In this document: piece by piece, positions 6,886 through 15,157 of the stretch
Position numbering within the stretch: position 1 is the first letter of the stretch
Layout: every line of letters begins with the position of its first letter
Assembly: GCF_001921745.1 (NCBI RefSeq)
Contig: NZ_MRYA01000006.1
Span: forward strand, 1-64,000
From: Psychrobacter sp. Cmf 22.2
GTDB lineage: Bacteria; Pseudomonadota; Gammaproteobacteria; Pseudomonadales; Moraxellaceae
Direction of reading: 5' to 3'
DNA length: 64,000 nucleotides
Program-made: the position numbers and the translations under genes
The notes under the pieces: model-generated
What the model was told of the DNA's origin: nothing
Seen by the model: the letters and a program-made list of their open reading frames with translations, nothing else
Databases searched by the model: none

Positions 6886-9666
6886 CTAACCAGTATTACG
6901 TAGTCCTGCCGCGAGGGCATTGATACTGCGAATCAGGGGATCTTCTACCGCCAGTTTGTCGGTACTTTTAGCATCATTATCATCAGGTTGGCGCATGCGT
7001 TTGAGTAGCTCGATTTGGATATAGTTTATCGGGTCTAAGTAAGCATTGCGCCATTGTAAAGACGCTGCCAGCTCTTGCTGCGTGGACAATAATGAGGTTT
7101 GCTCGAGCAGGGAGTTTAGGCCAGAGTGAGTAAGCGCGTGCTCGTGCTCGACAGCCTGCATGACTTGCGCACGTAAGTGCTCGTCTTTACACAGCTGACT
7201 GTAGGCGTGGGCGATATTCATCTCCGATTTGGTAAAGGCCATTTCGATATTGCTGATAAAGGCGCTAAAAAACGGCCAGTTTTTATTCATCTCTTTCATC
7301 AATCCTTCGTTTTGTTTGACACTCTCTAATGCCGTGCCCACGCCATACCATGCAGGAAGGGTAAAGCGGGCCAATGACCAGCCAAACACCCAAGGTATCG
7401 CCCGAATGGTCGATTTGCTTGGCAAGCCTTTTTTGCGGTGGGCAGGGCGCGAGCCGATATTTAGTAAAGAGATTTCTTGTACGGGCGTGGCCTCGGAGTA
7501 AAACTGATAAAAGCCTTCTGTATTATCCGTCAGTGCTCGATATTGCTGCTCACCAGCATCGGCCAAATCCGCAAACAGTGCTTCATAGCTATCGAGCTGG
7601 GCTGGCTGCGCCACAAAGCGTGACGAGCTGGCTTTTAGTGCGCCTGTGATGCCCATGGTCAGCTCAAACACTGCTGTATCTGGATTGGCGTATTTGGCAT
7701 AGAGCACTTCGCCTTGTTCGGTAAACTTGATTTGTCCGTTTAATGTGCCAGCAGGCTGAGCGGCGATGGCCTGATGAGTTGAGCCGCCGCCGCGACTGAC
7801 AGAGCCGCCGCGGCCATGGAACAGACGGGTGCTGATGCCATATTGGTTGGCAATACGTGTAATGGTCTGCTGGGCGCTATACAGCTGCCAAGCCGAGGTG
7901 ATGATGCCGCCGTCTTTAGAAGAGTCCGAGTAGCCCAGCATAATCTCTTGAATATTGCCTGAGTGCTCAAGTAGCTCGCGATACAGCGGGTTATCCAGCA
8001 CCGTTGGCATGATTTTATCAATGTTTTTAAGGTCTTCGATGGTTTCAAACAATGGTGCTACTGGTAAAGCGGCAAATAAGTGTCCGTCGTCATCGATACC
8101 AGATAAACCAGCAAAACGCATCAGCAGCAGCACTTCTAGTAGTTGACTGGCGTTATTGGTCATCGAGATCACGTAGCTGCCAAAGGTATCGTCGCCGACC
8201 AGTTTGCGCAGTTTGGCCACCGACTGCATCAATGCCAGCTGCTCACGGGTTTGCTCGCTTAAATTATCGGTATAAATCAGCGGCGTGCCTGGTTTTTGTA
8301 GTAGGCGGGTTAGCCACTCTTGGCGCTCTGCTTCGCTTAGCGCCTTGTAATCGGGCAAGTTGGAGGCACTGGCAAAAATATCGGCAATGACCTCGCCATG
8401 ATAGCCTGAGTCTTGGCGAATATCGAGCGCGGCCAGATGAAAGCCGCAGGTTTTGACCAAGCGGATGGTATCTAGTAGCAGCCCTTCGGCATGGGCGCTA
8501 TCATGCGTGTTGACGCTTTTTCGGATAAGGCGTAAGTCATCTAACAGTGCGGCCGGCGATAAGTACGCGTCTTTTGCTGCTTTATCGTCAGTGCCTTGGC
8601 TTTGGATGTGTTGGTTGGTGGCTTTTACTTTAGCAAGAATAAGCGACAACAATCTACGGTATGGCTCATGGTTGTAGTCATCAGGGTTATAACAAAACAC
8701 TTGCTGATCCAGCTCATTGTAATCTTGGATGCGCTCATAAATCTCGGGCGCGATGGTAACGATACTATCGCTATGAATGAGCTCGCGGCGCAGCTTTCGG
8801 ATCAATACTTGGTAATGGCGCAGCACGGTATTGGCATGCATCAACACGGCCATTTCTGTGGTCTCATGAGTGACGAAGGGGTTGCCATCTCTATCGCCGC
8901 CGATCCAAGAGCCAAAATTGACAAAAGCGGGCAGCGCATAGTCACTAAGCTCAGGATAAATCTCTACGATTGCGTCTTTGATATTGCGATAGACTTTCGG
9001 TATAGCGGTAAAAAGACTGGCATCAAAATAATGCAGGCCGTTATTGATTTCATCATAGACCAAGGGTTTACGAGTCCGCACTTCATCTGATGACCACAGT
9101 AGATCAATGGTTTCTGACGTTTTTTGTTTGGCTTGCTCAAAGGCGAGACTACCCTCAGGATAGGCACCCATGGCATCGGTGTGCTCGTATAGCGTTTGCA
9201 GGATATTCATCGTTGTACGGCGACGCGCCTCGGTAGGGTGCGCGGTAAAGACGGGGATAAATTTTAGCTGATCAATGAGTTCTTTGATTTGTTCAGGTTC
9301 GATCTGGCGCTCGCGGCATTCTGATAAAGTGCGGCGAAAAGAGCCCTCCCAGCTTTGGTTGGACTCCGCGCGCATCACTCGCCGCTGCTCACGTAAGTAG
9401 TTTTCTTCGGTTAGGTTTGCCAAAAAAAAGTAAATAGAAAACGCGCGAATGACATTTTTTAGTGTTTGATTGTCTAGCGAGGCGATGAGCTCGATAAGTT
9501 GCTTTTTTTGTCCGTCGTTATGCTCGCGGCGCTCTTGGATAAAACCTTGGCGCAAGGTCTCGATGGTGTCTAATGTCTGTTGGCCAGATTGGCGAGAAAT
9601 GGCCTCACCTAAAAACGATCCTAATAAACGAATGCGCGCACGCAATACGTCGTTATCTAATAACAT
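6886..9666 (-). CDS. ppc: phosphoenolpyruvate carboxylase
   Basis: A 926-residue enzyme that adds bicarbonate to phosphoenolpyruvate to make oxaloacetate, replenishing the citric acid cycle. Family landmarks are all present: the catalytic-histidine block FTAHPTEARRR (H143), the GDRDGNPFVT block, the lysine motif LGYSDSSKDGG, the mobile-loop motif FHGRGGSVSRGGG, and the invariant C-terminal RNTG involved in allosteric aspartate inhibition. The length is slightly above the usual ~880. It is a single-gene unit, converging on the DUF938 gene through a shared terminator. Confidence 0.98.
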   Translation of the reverse strand: MLLDNDVLRARIRLLGSFLGEAISRQSGQQTLDTIETLRQGFIQERREHNDGQKKQLIELIASLDNQTLKNVIRAFSIYFFLANLTEENYLREQRRVMRAESNQSWEGSFRRTLSECRERQIEPEQIKELIDQLKFIPVFTAHPTEARRRTTMNILQTLYEHTDAMGAYPEGSLAFEQAKQKTSETIDLLWSSDEVRTRKPLVYDEINNGLHYFDASLFTAIPKVYRNIKDAIVEIYPELSDYALPAFVNFGSWIGGDRDGNPFVTHETTEMAVLMHANTVLRHYQVLIRKLRRELIHSDSIVTIAPEIYERIQDYNELDQQVFCYNPDDYNHEPYRRLLSLILAKVKATNQHIQSQGTDDKAAKDAYLSPAALLDDLRLIRKSVNTHDSAHAEGLLLDTIRLVKTCGFHLAALDIRQDSGYHGEVIADIFASASNLPDYKALSEAERQEWLTRLLQKPGTPLIYTDNLSEQTREQLALMQSVAKLRKLVGDDTFGSYVISMTNNASQLLEVLLLMRFAGLSGIDDDGHLFAALPVAPLFETIEDLKNIDKIMPTVLDNPLYRELLEHSGNIQEIMLGYSDSSKDGGIITSAWQLYSAQQTITRIANQYGISTRLFHGRGGSVSRGGGSTHQAIAAQPAGTLNGQIKFTEQGEVLYAKYANPDTAVFELTMGITGALKASSSRFVAQPAQLDSYEALFADLADAGEQQYRALTDNTEGFYQFYSEATPVQEISLLNIGSRPAHRKKGLPSKSTIRAIPWVFGWSLARFTLPAWYGVGTALESVKQNEGLMKEMNKNWPFFSAFISNIEMAFTKSEMNIAHAYSQLCKDEHLRAQVMQAVEHEHALTHSGLNSLLEQTSLLSTQQELAASLQWRNAYLDPINYIQIELLKRMRQPDDNDAKSTDKLAVEDPLIRSINALAAGLRNTG

Positions 9667-9765
9667 AACTGTCTTCCTTGTCTATAACTAGGGAATATAT
9701 CCAATAGAGCTTAGATATGGCTATCTTCCTCACTCAACGAACACTACGCCCTAGACGGATGAATA

Positions 9766-9799
9766 AAGACGGCTCGTAAATACAGTTACGAGCCGTCTT
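9766..9799 (-). terminator. 14-bp hairpin downstream of the hydrolase gene
   Basis: The perfect stem AAGACGGCTCGTAA (9766-9779) with TTACGAGCCGTCTT (9786-9799) has a 6-nt loop. There is no clear T-run on either strand, so terminator activity is uncertain. It lies ~155 bp beyond the hydrolase stop and ~100 bp upstream of the ppc start. Confidence 0.5.
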
Positions 9800-9955
9800 A
9801 GGTAAAATATATTAGTCGCCTTTTTTAAAGTATGGTTGCAAAAAATCTGTTGAGCTAAAACAGCATTGATACCGCGCAAAAGCATTGATGCTTATATTTG
9901 ATAGCAAACAGTCTTATTGCTGCTCTTATACTCTAACTGATAATAGCACCTAACG

Positions 9956-10762
9956 CTATCGATATTCTTCTGCTAAAAAATCTAAATAGCGCTTCCAAGA
10001 GCGCTCATCTGCGCGCGCATTGTATCTATCAGGGTTATTAAAATCAGTAAAAGCGTGAACTGCACCGCTATACGTAATCATCTCATGGGGTACTTTGCTA
10101 GCTTCTAAACTTTTTCCCAAAGTAGTGAAGTCTTCAAATGGTACGGCCTCATCGGCTGTACCATGGAAAACTAAAATCTCCCCATTCGTTTTATCGTAAT
10201 TTTGTCCCTTTGGAGTTTCGAGCCCTCCATGAAAAGGCACAAACGCTTTTTGCGGAAAACCTGATCTTGCAAGCTCTAAAGCGACTGTACCACCAAAACA
10301 GTAACCCATCGTCACGCCTGTGCGAACATCATTACCTTGGAGTCGTCCTGCATTTAACGCGCCTTGTAGCAAGCGACGCATTTTACTGCGATCGTCGTAC
10401 AGCGCTGAGGTCAGACGCTTCTTATCTTCCATTTCGGTCGGGCGCACACCTGTGCCAAACATATCAGCAGCCAGCACATTGTAGCCTTGTTCGGCCAGCA
10501 TATCCGCGCGTTTGCGCTCGTAGTCTGTCAATCCGTCCCAATCATGAATCAGTAGGATAAAAGGCGCATTAGGCTTGTCAGCTTTGGCGTAATAGCCTTG
10601 ATAAGGTTTATCATCGACCTTATAGGTGATGTCTGTAGAGGTAATGGCCGCTGCTGTCTGGCCAAACGTAAGCATCATTAAGCCCAACGAGGTGCTAGCG
10701 ACCAACGAGTTATAAAGATGTTTAGATAAAAAATTGGGTAGGATAGACGATGTTAATGACAT
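9956..10762 (-). CDS. dienelactone hydrolase family protein, exported
   Basis: A 268-residue alpha/beta hydrolase of the dienelactone hydrolase family. A long N-terminal signal peptide (hydrophobic core ~19-37, cleavage near AAA at 37-39) indicates a periplasmic location. The catalytic triad is visible: nucleophile C155 in GYCFGG, D204 in TADEAV and H236 in GAVHAF. True dienelactone hydrolases open cyclic lactones in chloroaromatic degradation. No catabolic genes flank this one, so a general esterase role is more likely. The start ATG at 10762 begins directly before the signal. No operon partner. Confidence 0.9.
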   Translation of the reverse strand: MSLTSSILPNFLSKHLYNSLVASTSLGLMMLTFGQTAAAITSTDITYKVDDKPYQGYYAKADKPNAPFILLIHDWDGLTDYERKRADMLAEQGYNVLAADMFGTGVRPTEMEDKKRLTSALYDDRSKMRRLLQGALNAGRLQGNDVRTGVTMGYCFGGTVALELARSGFPQKAFVPFHGGLETPKGQNYDKTNGEILVFHGTADEAVPFEDFTTLGKSLEASKVPHEMITYSGAVHAFTDFNNPDRYNARADERSWKRYLDFLAEEYR

Positions 10763-11190
10763 GATAAATAGCCTTATAGTTTGCTAAAAAAAGATAAATA
10801 GATGGCTAAATACAACGTCCAGTTATTTATCGTTGGTAAGTAATCCTTCTAAAAGCATACCCCAGAAAATATTGGCATTACAACAATCAATTATTTATAT
10901 GCGTTCTTATCTTGCATATATACCGCCATAGAGGTGAAAGTTTTCGTTTATATTAAGTGTGAAATTTAACTAAATATCAACAAGGTTCACCATATAAGCA
11001 ACTTATTTTTTGGGTAATATAGTTTGGAAACCTGTTATTTATTTTCGTTTTATCAATAATCGGTAGTGCTATTAACACAGAAAAATGAACGACATATGAA
11101 GTCAACATTATCTTCAAGGATATAAAAACTGTGTGAGCACTTTATCAAGGGTCTTAACAGACTTATTTTATTTACTAGCTAGGATATATT
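10763..11190. other. divergent regulatory region between the hydrolase and catalase genes
   Basis: A 428-bp AT-rich region expected to hold promoters for both divergent genes. I could not identify a convincing OxyR or other operator by eye, nor an extra reading frame. AGGA before the ATG at 11191 is a clear ribosome-binding site. Confidence 0.5.
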
Positions 11191-13278
11191 ATGAAGAAGA
11201 ATCTAGATCATACCGACCCCGCTAAAAATATGAATACTGAACGTGGTAACGGGGGTGAAACTCACCAGCGTGCAGACGATGACGGTAAAGTTTTAACGAC
11301 GCAGCAAGGTGTTGCTATTTCTGATAACCAAAATTCGCTAAAAGCTGGCGCGCGTGGGCCATCATTGTTAGAAGATTTTGTACTGCGTGAAAAGATTAAT
11401 CATTTTGATCATGAACGTATTCCTGAGCGCGTGGTACATGCTCGTGGTAGTGCTGCCCACGGTTATTTTGAATTGACAGAATCGTTAGAAGAATACACGA
11501 CCGCTAAAATTCTTACAGAAACAGGGAAGCAAACGCCTGTATTTACTCGTTTTTCGACTGTCGCTGGTAATAAAGGCTCAAAAGATACGCCGCGTGATGT
11601 TCGTGGTTTTTCAGTAAAAATGTATACTGAAGAGGGGAACTGGGACTTAGTTGGCAATAATATGCCGATCTTCTTTATTCAAGATGCCATTAAGTTTCCA
11701 GATTTGATCCATGCGGTAAAACCAGAACCAGATCGCGGGTTTCCGCAAGCGGCTTCTGCGCATGACACTTTTTGGGACTTTGTGTCACTAAGCCCCGAAA
11801 CTATGCACAATGTCATCTGGTTGATGAGTGATCGAGCGCTCCCGCGTAGCTTTAGCATGATGGAAGGTTTTGGTATCCATACTTTCCGTTTGCTAAATAA
11901 AGACGGTAAAAGTACCTTTGTACGTTTCCACTGGAAACCAGTAGCAGGTGTACAGTCGCTTATTTGGGATGAAGCTGTAAAAATATCTGGTGCTGACCCT
12001 GATTATAACCGCCGTGACATGTATGAAGCGATTGAAAATGGTATGTATTTTGAGTGGGAGCTTGGTGTTCAGTTATTTACTGAAGAAGAAGCCAATGAGT
12101 TTCCATTTGATCATCTAGACGCGACCAAACTGATTCCAGAAGAGACAGTGCCAGTTAAAATTATCGGTAAAATGGTCTTGAACCGTAACCCTGATAACTT
12201 CTTTGCAGAAACGGAGCAAGTAGCATTTTGTCCATCACATGTAGTACCTGGTATTGATTATAGTAATGACCCTCTGCTACAAGGACGCCTGTTTAGTTAT
12301 TTAGACACTCAATTGTTCCGTTTTAATTCACCAAATTTTGCGCAAATTCCTATCAATGCACCAAAATGTCCATTTGCTAATAACCAGCAAGATGGTCATA
12401 TGCAAATGCAGGTGCCCAAGACGCGTACCCTCTATGATCCACAAAGTTTAGATCCTGAGCGTCCACGTGAAAGTGTTAAAAAAGGTTTTGAGTCATTCCA
12501 TGAGCAGTTGGATGATGGCGTAAAAGGCCGTATTCGCGCAGAGAGCTTTGCAGACCATTATAGTCAACCGCGTATGTTCTACCGCAGCCAAACGCCAGCT
12601 GAGCAGGCGCATATTGCTACGGCTTATGCATTTGAGCTTGGCAAAGTAGATACTCCTCATGTACGTACCCGTATGCTTGGCCATCTGTTACATATCGATG
12701 AAGATTTGGCCAATCGCGTGGCAACTGCCTTAGGTATGGAGTTGCCAGAACCTGCTGATGCTGCAGCTCCCGTACAAGATATGGCAACCTCTGAGCCATT
12801 GCAGACGATTGGCCGTACGCCTAAGTCTTTAAAAGGACGTTTGGTTGGTATCTTAGTTGCTAAAGGGTCAAATCATAGCGAAATCAAAAAGTTTGAAGAC
12901 GCTGTCAATGCCCAAGGCGGTATGGTAAAAATCGTTGCGCCGAGTAAAGAGGTGGAATTAGATGATGGCACACGTATACAAGCTGAAGAGCGTGTAGCAG
13001 GTGCGCCTTCGGTATTCTTTGATGCGGTGGTCAGTATCATCATGCCAGACCAAGCCAAGAAACTAGCAAAAGACAGCTCGACCTTAGATTGGTTTACTGA
13101 TGCTTATGTGCATTGTAAAGCAATTGCATATTGCGGAGCGACTGAAGAATTCATCTTAAGCAAGCTACCAGTAGAAAAAGACAGCTTTGTCACACCACTT
13201 GCTGACTTAGATGCCTTTATCGAAAACGCTAAGTCGCGTCTGTGGGAGCGTGAGCCAAAGGTTCGTGATCTTGCATAG
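11191..13278 (+). CDS. katE: large-subunit (HPII-type, clade 2) catalase
   Basis: A 695-residue monofunctional haem catalase converting hydrogen peroxide to water and oxygen. The distal-histidine motif [12 protein letters not shown] (H83), the asparagine block [20 protein letters not shown] and the proximal haem-ligand tyrosine motif RLFSYLDTQ are present. After ~550 comes the extra flavodoxin/GATase-like C-terminal domain found only in large catalases ([14 protein letters not shown] onward). The charged N-terminal arm also fits HPII. It is probably cytoplasmic; the N-terminus shows no signal peptide. E. coli HPII (KatE) is longer, mainly in the N-terminal arm. A terminator follows at once. 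Confidence 0.96.
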   Translation: MKKNLDHTDPAKNMNTERGNGGETHQRADDDGKVLTTQQGVAISDNQNSLKAGARGPSLLEDFVLREKINHFDHERIPERVVHARGSAAHGYFELTESLEEYTTAKILTETGKQTPVFTRFSTVAGNKGSKDTPRDVRGFSVKMYTEEGNWDLVGNNMPIFFIQDAIKFPDLIHAVKPEPDRGFPQAASAHDTFWDFVSLSPETMHNVIWLMSDRALPRSFSMMEGFGIHTFRLLNKDGKSTFVRFHWKPVAGVQSLIWDEAVKISGADPDYNRRDMYEAIENGMYFEWELGVQLFTEEEANEFPFDHLDATKLIPEETVPVKIIGKMVLNRNPDNFFAETEQVAFCPSHVVPGIDYSNDPLLQGRLFSYLDTQLFRFNSPNFAQIPINAPKCPFANNQQDGHMQMQVPKTRTLYDPQSLDPERPRESVKKGFESFHEQLDDGVKGRIRAESFADHYSQPRMFYRSQTPAEQAHIATAYAFELGKVDTPHVRTRMLGHLLHIDEDLANRVATALGMELPEPADAAAPVQDMATSEPLQTIGRTPKSLKGRLVGILVAKGSNHSEIKKFEDAVNAQGGMVKIVAPSKEVELDDGTRIQAEERVAGAPSVFFDAVVSIIMPDQAKKLAKDSSTLDWFTDAYVHCKAIAYCGATEEFILSKLPVEKDSFVTPLADLDAFIENAKSRLWEREPKVRDLA

Positions 13279-13322
13279 TTGACTAATACTATATAAGTTT
13301 TAATCTTCAAACGCTTTATCTT

Positions 13323-13346
13323 AAACTCAGCCTATGTGCTGAGTTT
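13323..13346 (+). terminator. katE terminator
   Basis: The stem AAACTCAGC (13323-13331) with GCTGAGTTT (13338-13346) and a 6-nt loop is followed by TTGCTTTTTT. It is 45 bp past the katE stop. Confidence 0.85.
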
Positions 13347-13529
13347 TTGCTTTTTTAGAGTTGAGTGCATCAGTGTATGATTTAAAGGTGATATAAGGTT
13401 AACTATTTATAGTCACAAGCGTTCACTCAAAGTCATTTATTTTGAATTGACGAGCGCTATACTAAAGATGGTTATCTACATCGAAAGGACGCCTCGTGAT
13501 AAGAATGAATAATGAGGCAAGGAATATAA

Positions 13530-14324
13530 ATGAGCTTATGTGAAATTATACGTTTAGAAGGATATATTCAAAGTATGTATCTTGCCGTATATCCGGACAA
13601 GATTATGCTTTTAGATGGAGGTTGTCGACCTGATGTAGCGCTGGTACTCGACTATATCAAGAATACGCTGCAGCGACCGATAACAGATCTAAAGGTTGTT
13701 GTGGTCACTCATATGCATCCAGATCATGCAGGCGGCGCGCACAAATTTAGAAAAGAGACTGGCTGCCGTATTGTGTCTGCAGACAAAAATAATCAATGGT
13801 ATAGTGGTATTGCTGGTCGTACCATGCATGTTGTGGACATGAACCTCGCCCAATACGTCGCTAGACGACAAGGACGTTCGCCTAAAAATTTGTATTACCC
13901 AGCACACCTTATACCCGATATTACTGTTAAGGATCAAGAACATATACCAGAGTTTGAGGAATGGCAGGTATTTGAGACGCCAGGACATACAGATCGTGAC
14001 TTGTCGCTATTTCATCTGCCAAGTCGGCAAGTATATACAGCGGACTTAATCATCAAGCTGCGTCATAAGTTTGTCGCGCCTTTCCCTATTTATGATCCTA
14101 AAGTTTATATTCAGTCATTACAAAGAATAAAAAATTTAAAACCTTCAGTAGTCATGATGGCGCATGGCGGTGAGCTAGCTATAAGTGACGTCACTTTTGA
14201 TATGCTGATTGCTCAAGCTCCTAAGGAGCCGCGCACGATTAAAGATACGATTAAGCATAAACTGCTATGGCGAAAAGATGCTGGTTTTAATCTCTTTAAG
14301 CGCGATCGTAAATCTAAACGATAG
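13530..14324 (+). CDS. metallo-beta-lactamase-fold hydrolase
   Basis: A 264-residue cytoplasmic protein with the two-metal MBL signature THMHPDHAGG (H61, H63, D65, H66), then H153 in TPGHTDRD, D172 in TADLII and H212 in AHGG. These complete the usual metal ligands. The family includes glyoxalase II-like and lactonase-like enzymes; the substrate cannot be told from sequence. The lysine/arginine-rich tail (last ~20 residues) is unusual and may bind nucleic acid or membranes, which is speculative. AAGGA precedes the ATG at a normal distance. The gene stands alone between the katE and tRNA-side terminators. Confidence 0.87.
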   Translation: MSLCEIIRLEGYIQSMYLAVYPDKIMLLDGGCRPDVALVLDYIKNTLQRPITDLKVVVVTHMHPDHAGGAHKFRKETGCRIVSADKNNQWYSGIAGRTMHVVDMNLAQYVARRQGRSPKNLYYPAHLIPDITVKDQEHIPEFEEWQVFETPGHTDRDLSLFHLPSRQVYTADLIIKLRHKFVAPFPIYDPKVYIQSLQRIKNLKPSVVMMAHGGELAISDVTFDMLIAQAPKEPRTIKDTIKHKLLWRKDAGFNLFKRDRKSKR

Positions 14325-14343
14325 CGGTCAAGACACGCAAAAA

Positions 14344-14381
14344 AAAAGCCCCGTCACTATTAAGTTAGTGATGGGGCTTTT
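14344..14381. terminator. bidirectional terminator between the MBL gene and tRNA-Lys
   Basis: AAAAGCCCCGTCACTA (14344-14359) pairs with TAGTGATGGGGCTTTT (14366-14381) around a 6-nt loop, with one G-T pair. Long A and T runs at both ends let it work for the plus-strand hydrolase gene and for the minus-strand tRNA gene ending at 14388. Confidence 0.9.
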
Positions 14382-14382
14382 C

Positions 14383-14530
14383 AAATGTGGTGGGCCGACC
14401 GCGACTCGAACGCGGGACCAATTGATTAAAAGTCAACTGCTCTACCAACTGAGCTATCGGCCCTGAGAAGCGTATAAAAAAAGCACTGCTTTTTTAGCTT
14501 CGCAAGGGAAATCCTTTAAATAGGATTTCC
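14383..14530. repeat. direct repeat copy 1 carrying tRNA-Lys
   Basis: A ~148-bp segment nearly identical (one difference seen, at 14387) to 14764-14911, at a fixed offset of 381. It spans the whole tRNA gene and ~67 bp upstream of it, including an AAAAAAGC..GCTTTTTT inverted pair and the hairpin GGAAATCCT..AGGATTTCC. Confidence 0.9.
14388..14463 (-). tRNA. tRNA-Lys (anticodon UUU)
   Basis: The minus strand folds as a 76-nt tRNA: acceptor GGGCCGA with TCGGCCC, D-arm GCTC..GAGC, anticodon stem GTTGA/TCAAT with loop CTTTTAA (anticodon TTT), T-arm CCGCG TTCGAGT CGCGG, and encoded CCA. It is identical to the second copy at 14769-14844. Confidence 0.97.
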
Positions 14531-14566
14531 AAAAGTCTTACATTTAAACGCAACCTTACAAAGAAC

Positions 14567-14613
14567 GCTGCTTTTTTAGCTTCGCAAAAGAAAATCCTTT
14601 AAACAGGATTTTC
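14567..14613. repeat. orphan third copy of the tRNA-Lys upstream element
   Basis: This segment matches the element at 14485-14531 (offset 82; CTGCTTTTTTAGCTTCGCAA, then a variant of the AATCCTTTAAA hairpin) but has no tRNA gene attached. It lies in the ~305-bp spacer between the two tRNA genes. The rest of the spacer shows no gene. Confidence 0.75.
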
Positions 14614-14763
14614 TAATACTTATGCATATAATCAATGTATCTGACGGTATGCAAGAGAATTTTCCTTGAAGGGAAAACGCTGTAAAACTAAAAACATCTT
14701 AACGATGTTTTCCACTTATTCATCACTACCGGATAGGGTAGAACGATAAACAAGCATCAAACT

Positions 14764-14911
14764 AAATATGGTGGGCCGACCGCGACTCGAACGCGGGACC
14801 AATTGATTAAAAGTCAACTGCTCTACCAACTGAGCTATCGGCCCTGAGAAGCGTATAAAAAAAGCACTGCTTTTTTAGCTTCGCAAGGGAAATCCTTTAA
14901 ATAGGATTTCC
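14764..14911. repeat. direct repeat copy 2 carrying tRNA-Lys
   Basis: Second copy of the ~148-bp unit described at 14383-14530. Sequence on either side of the two copies is unrelated, so the unit boundary is sharp at 14530/14911. Confidence 0.9.
14769..14844 (-). tRNA. tRNA-Lys (anticodon UUU), second copy
   Basis: Same 76-nt sequence as 14388-14463 with all arms, a TTT anticodon and CCA. Both genes read on the minus strand, so this copy is transcribed first if they share a promoter. Confidence 0.97.
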
Positions 14912-15157
14912 TATCAAACTTATTACCTGGTTATATCGTGTTATCAATACTAGCAGAGACATTAAGCTTGCTTTCTCGTTTAGAAAGTTTGTATCCCTAA
15001 ACGTGAGAGCACATTATATATATTATTGTGACAATTACAACCCCGCATGATAAAAAAAGTTCAAATCTTGTGTAAATTCTTCCATTTCTTTAACGTTTTA
15101 GCATTCTTTCTATTTTATGAGCCATATATTCTAACAGATTATAACGATAATCTACTG
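14912..15157. other. intergenic region between tRNA-Lys and macB
   Basis: AT-rich sequence without a gene. A small hairpin, AGATTAT AACG ATAATCT (15136-15153), lies 5 bp beyond the macB stop but has no T-run, so I do not call it a terminator. The promoter for the tRNA genes on the minus strand should lie near 14850-14950. Confidence 0.4.

Noticed and set aside
8596-9090. 164-codon open frame antisense to ppc
   Set aside because: It lies wholly inside the convincing ppc coding sequence, has no ribosome-binding site and no family resemblance.
10138-10560. 140-codon plus-strand frame
   Set aside because: Antisense to the dienelactone-hydrolase gene, whose catalytic triad is intact.
14209-14466. 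85-codon plus-strand open frame ending in GGPTATRTRDQLIKSQ
   Set aside because: It overlaps the MBL gene in another frame, runs through the terminator, and its end is the antisense of tRNA-Lys. This is a well-known type of spurious annotation.
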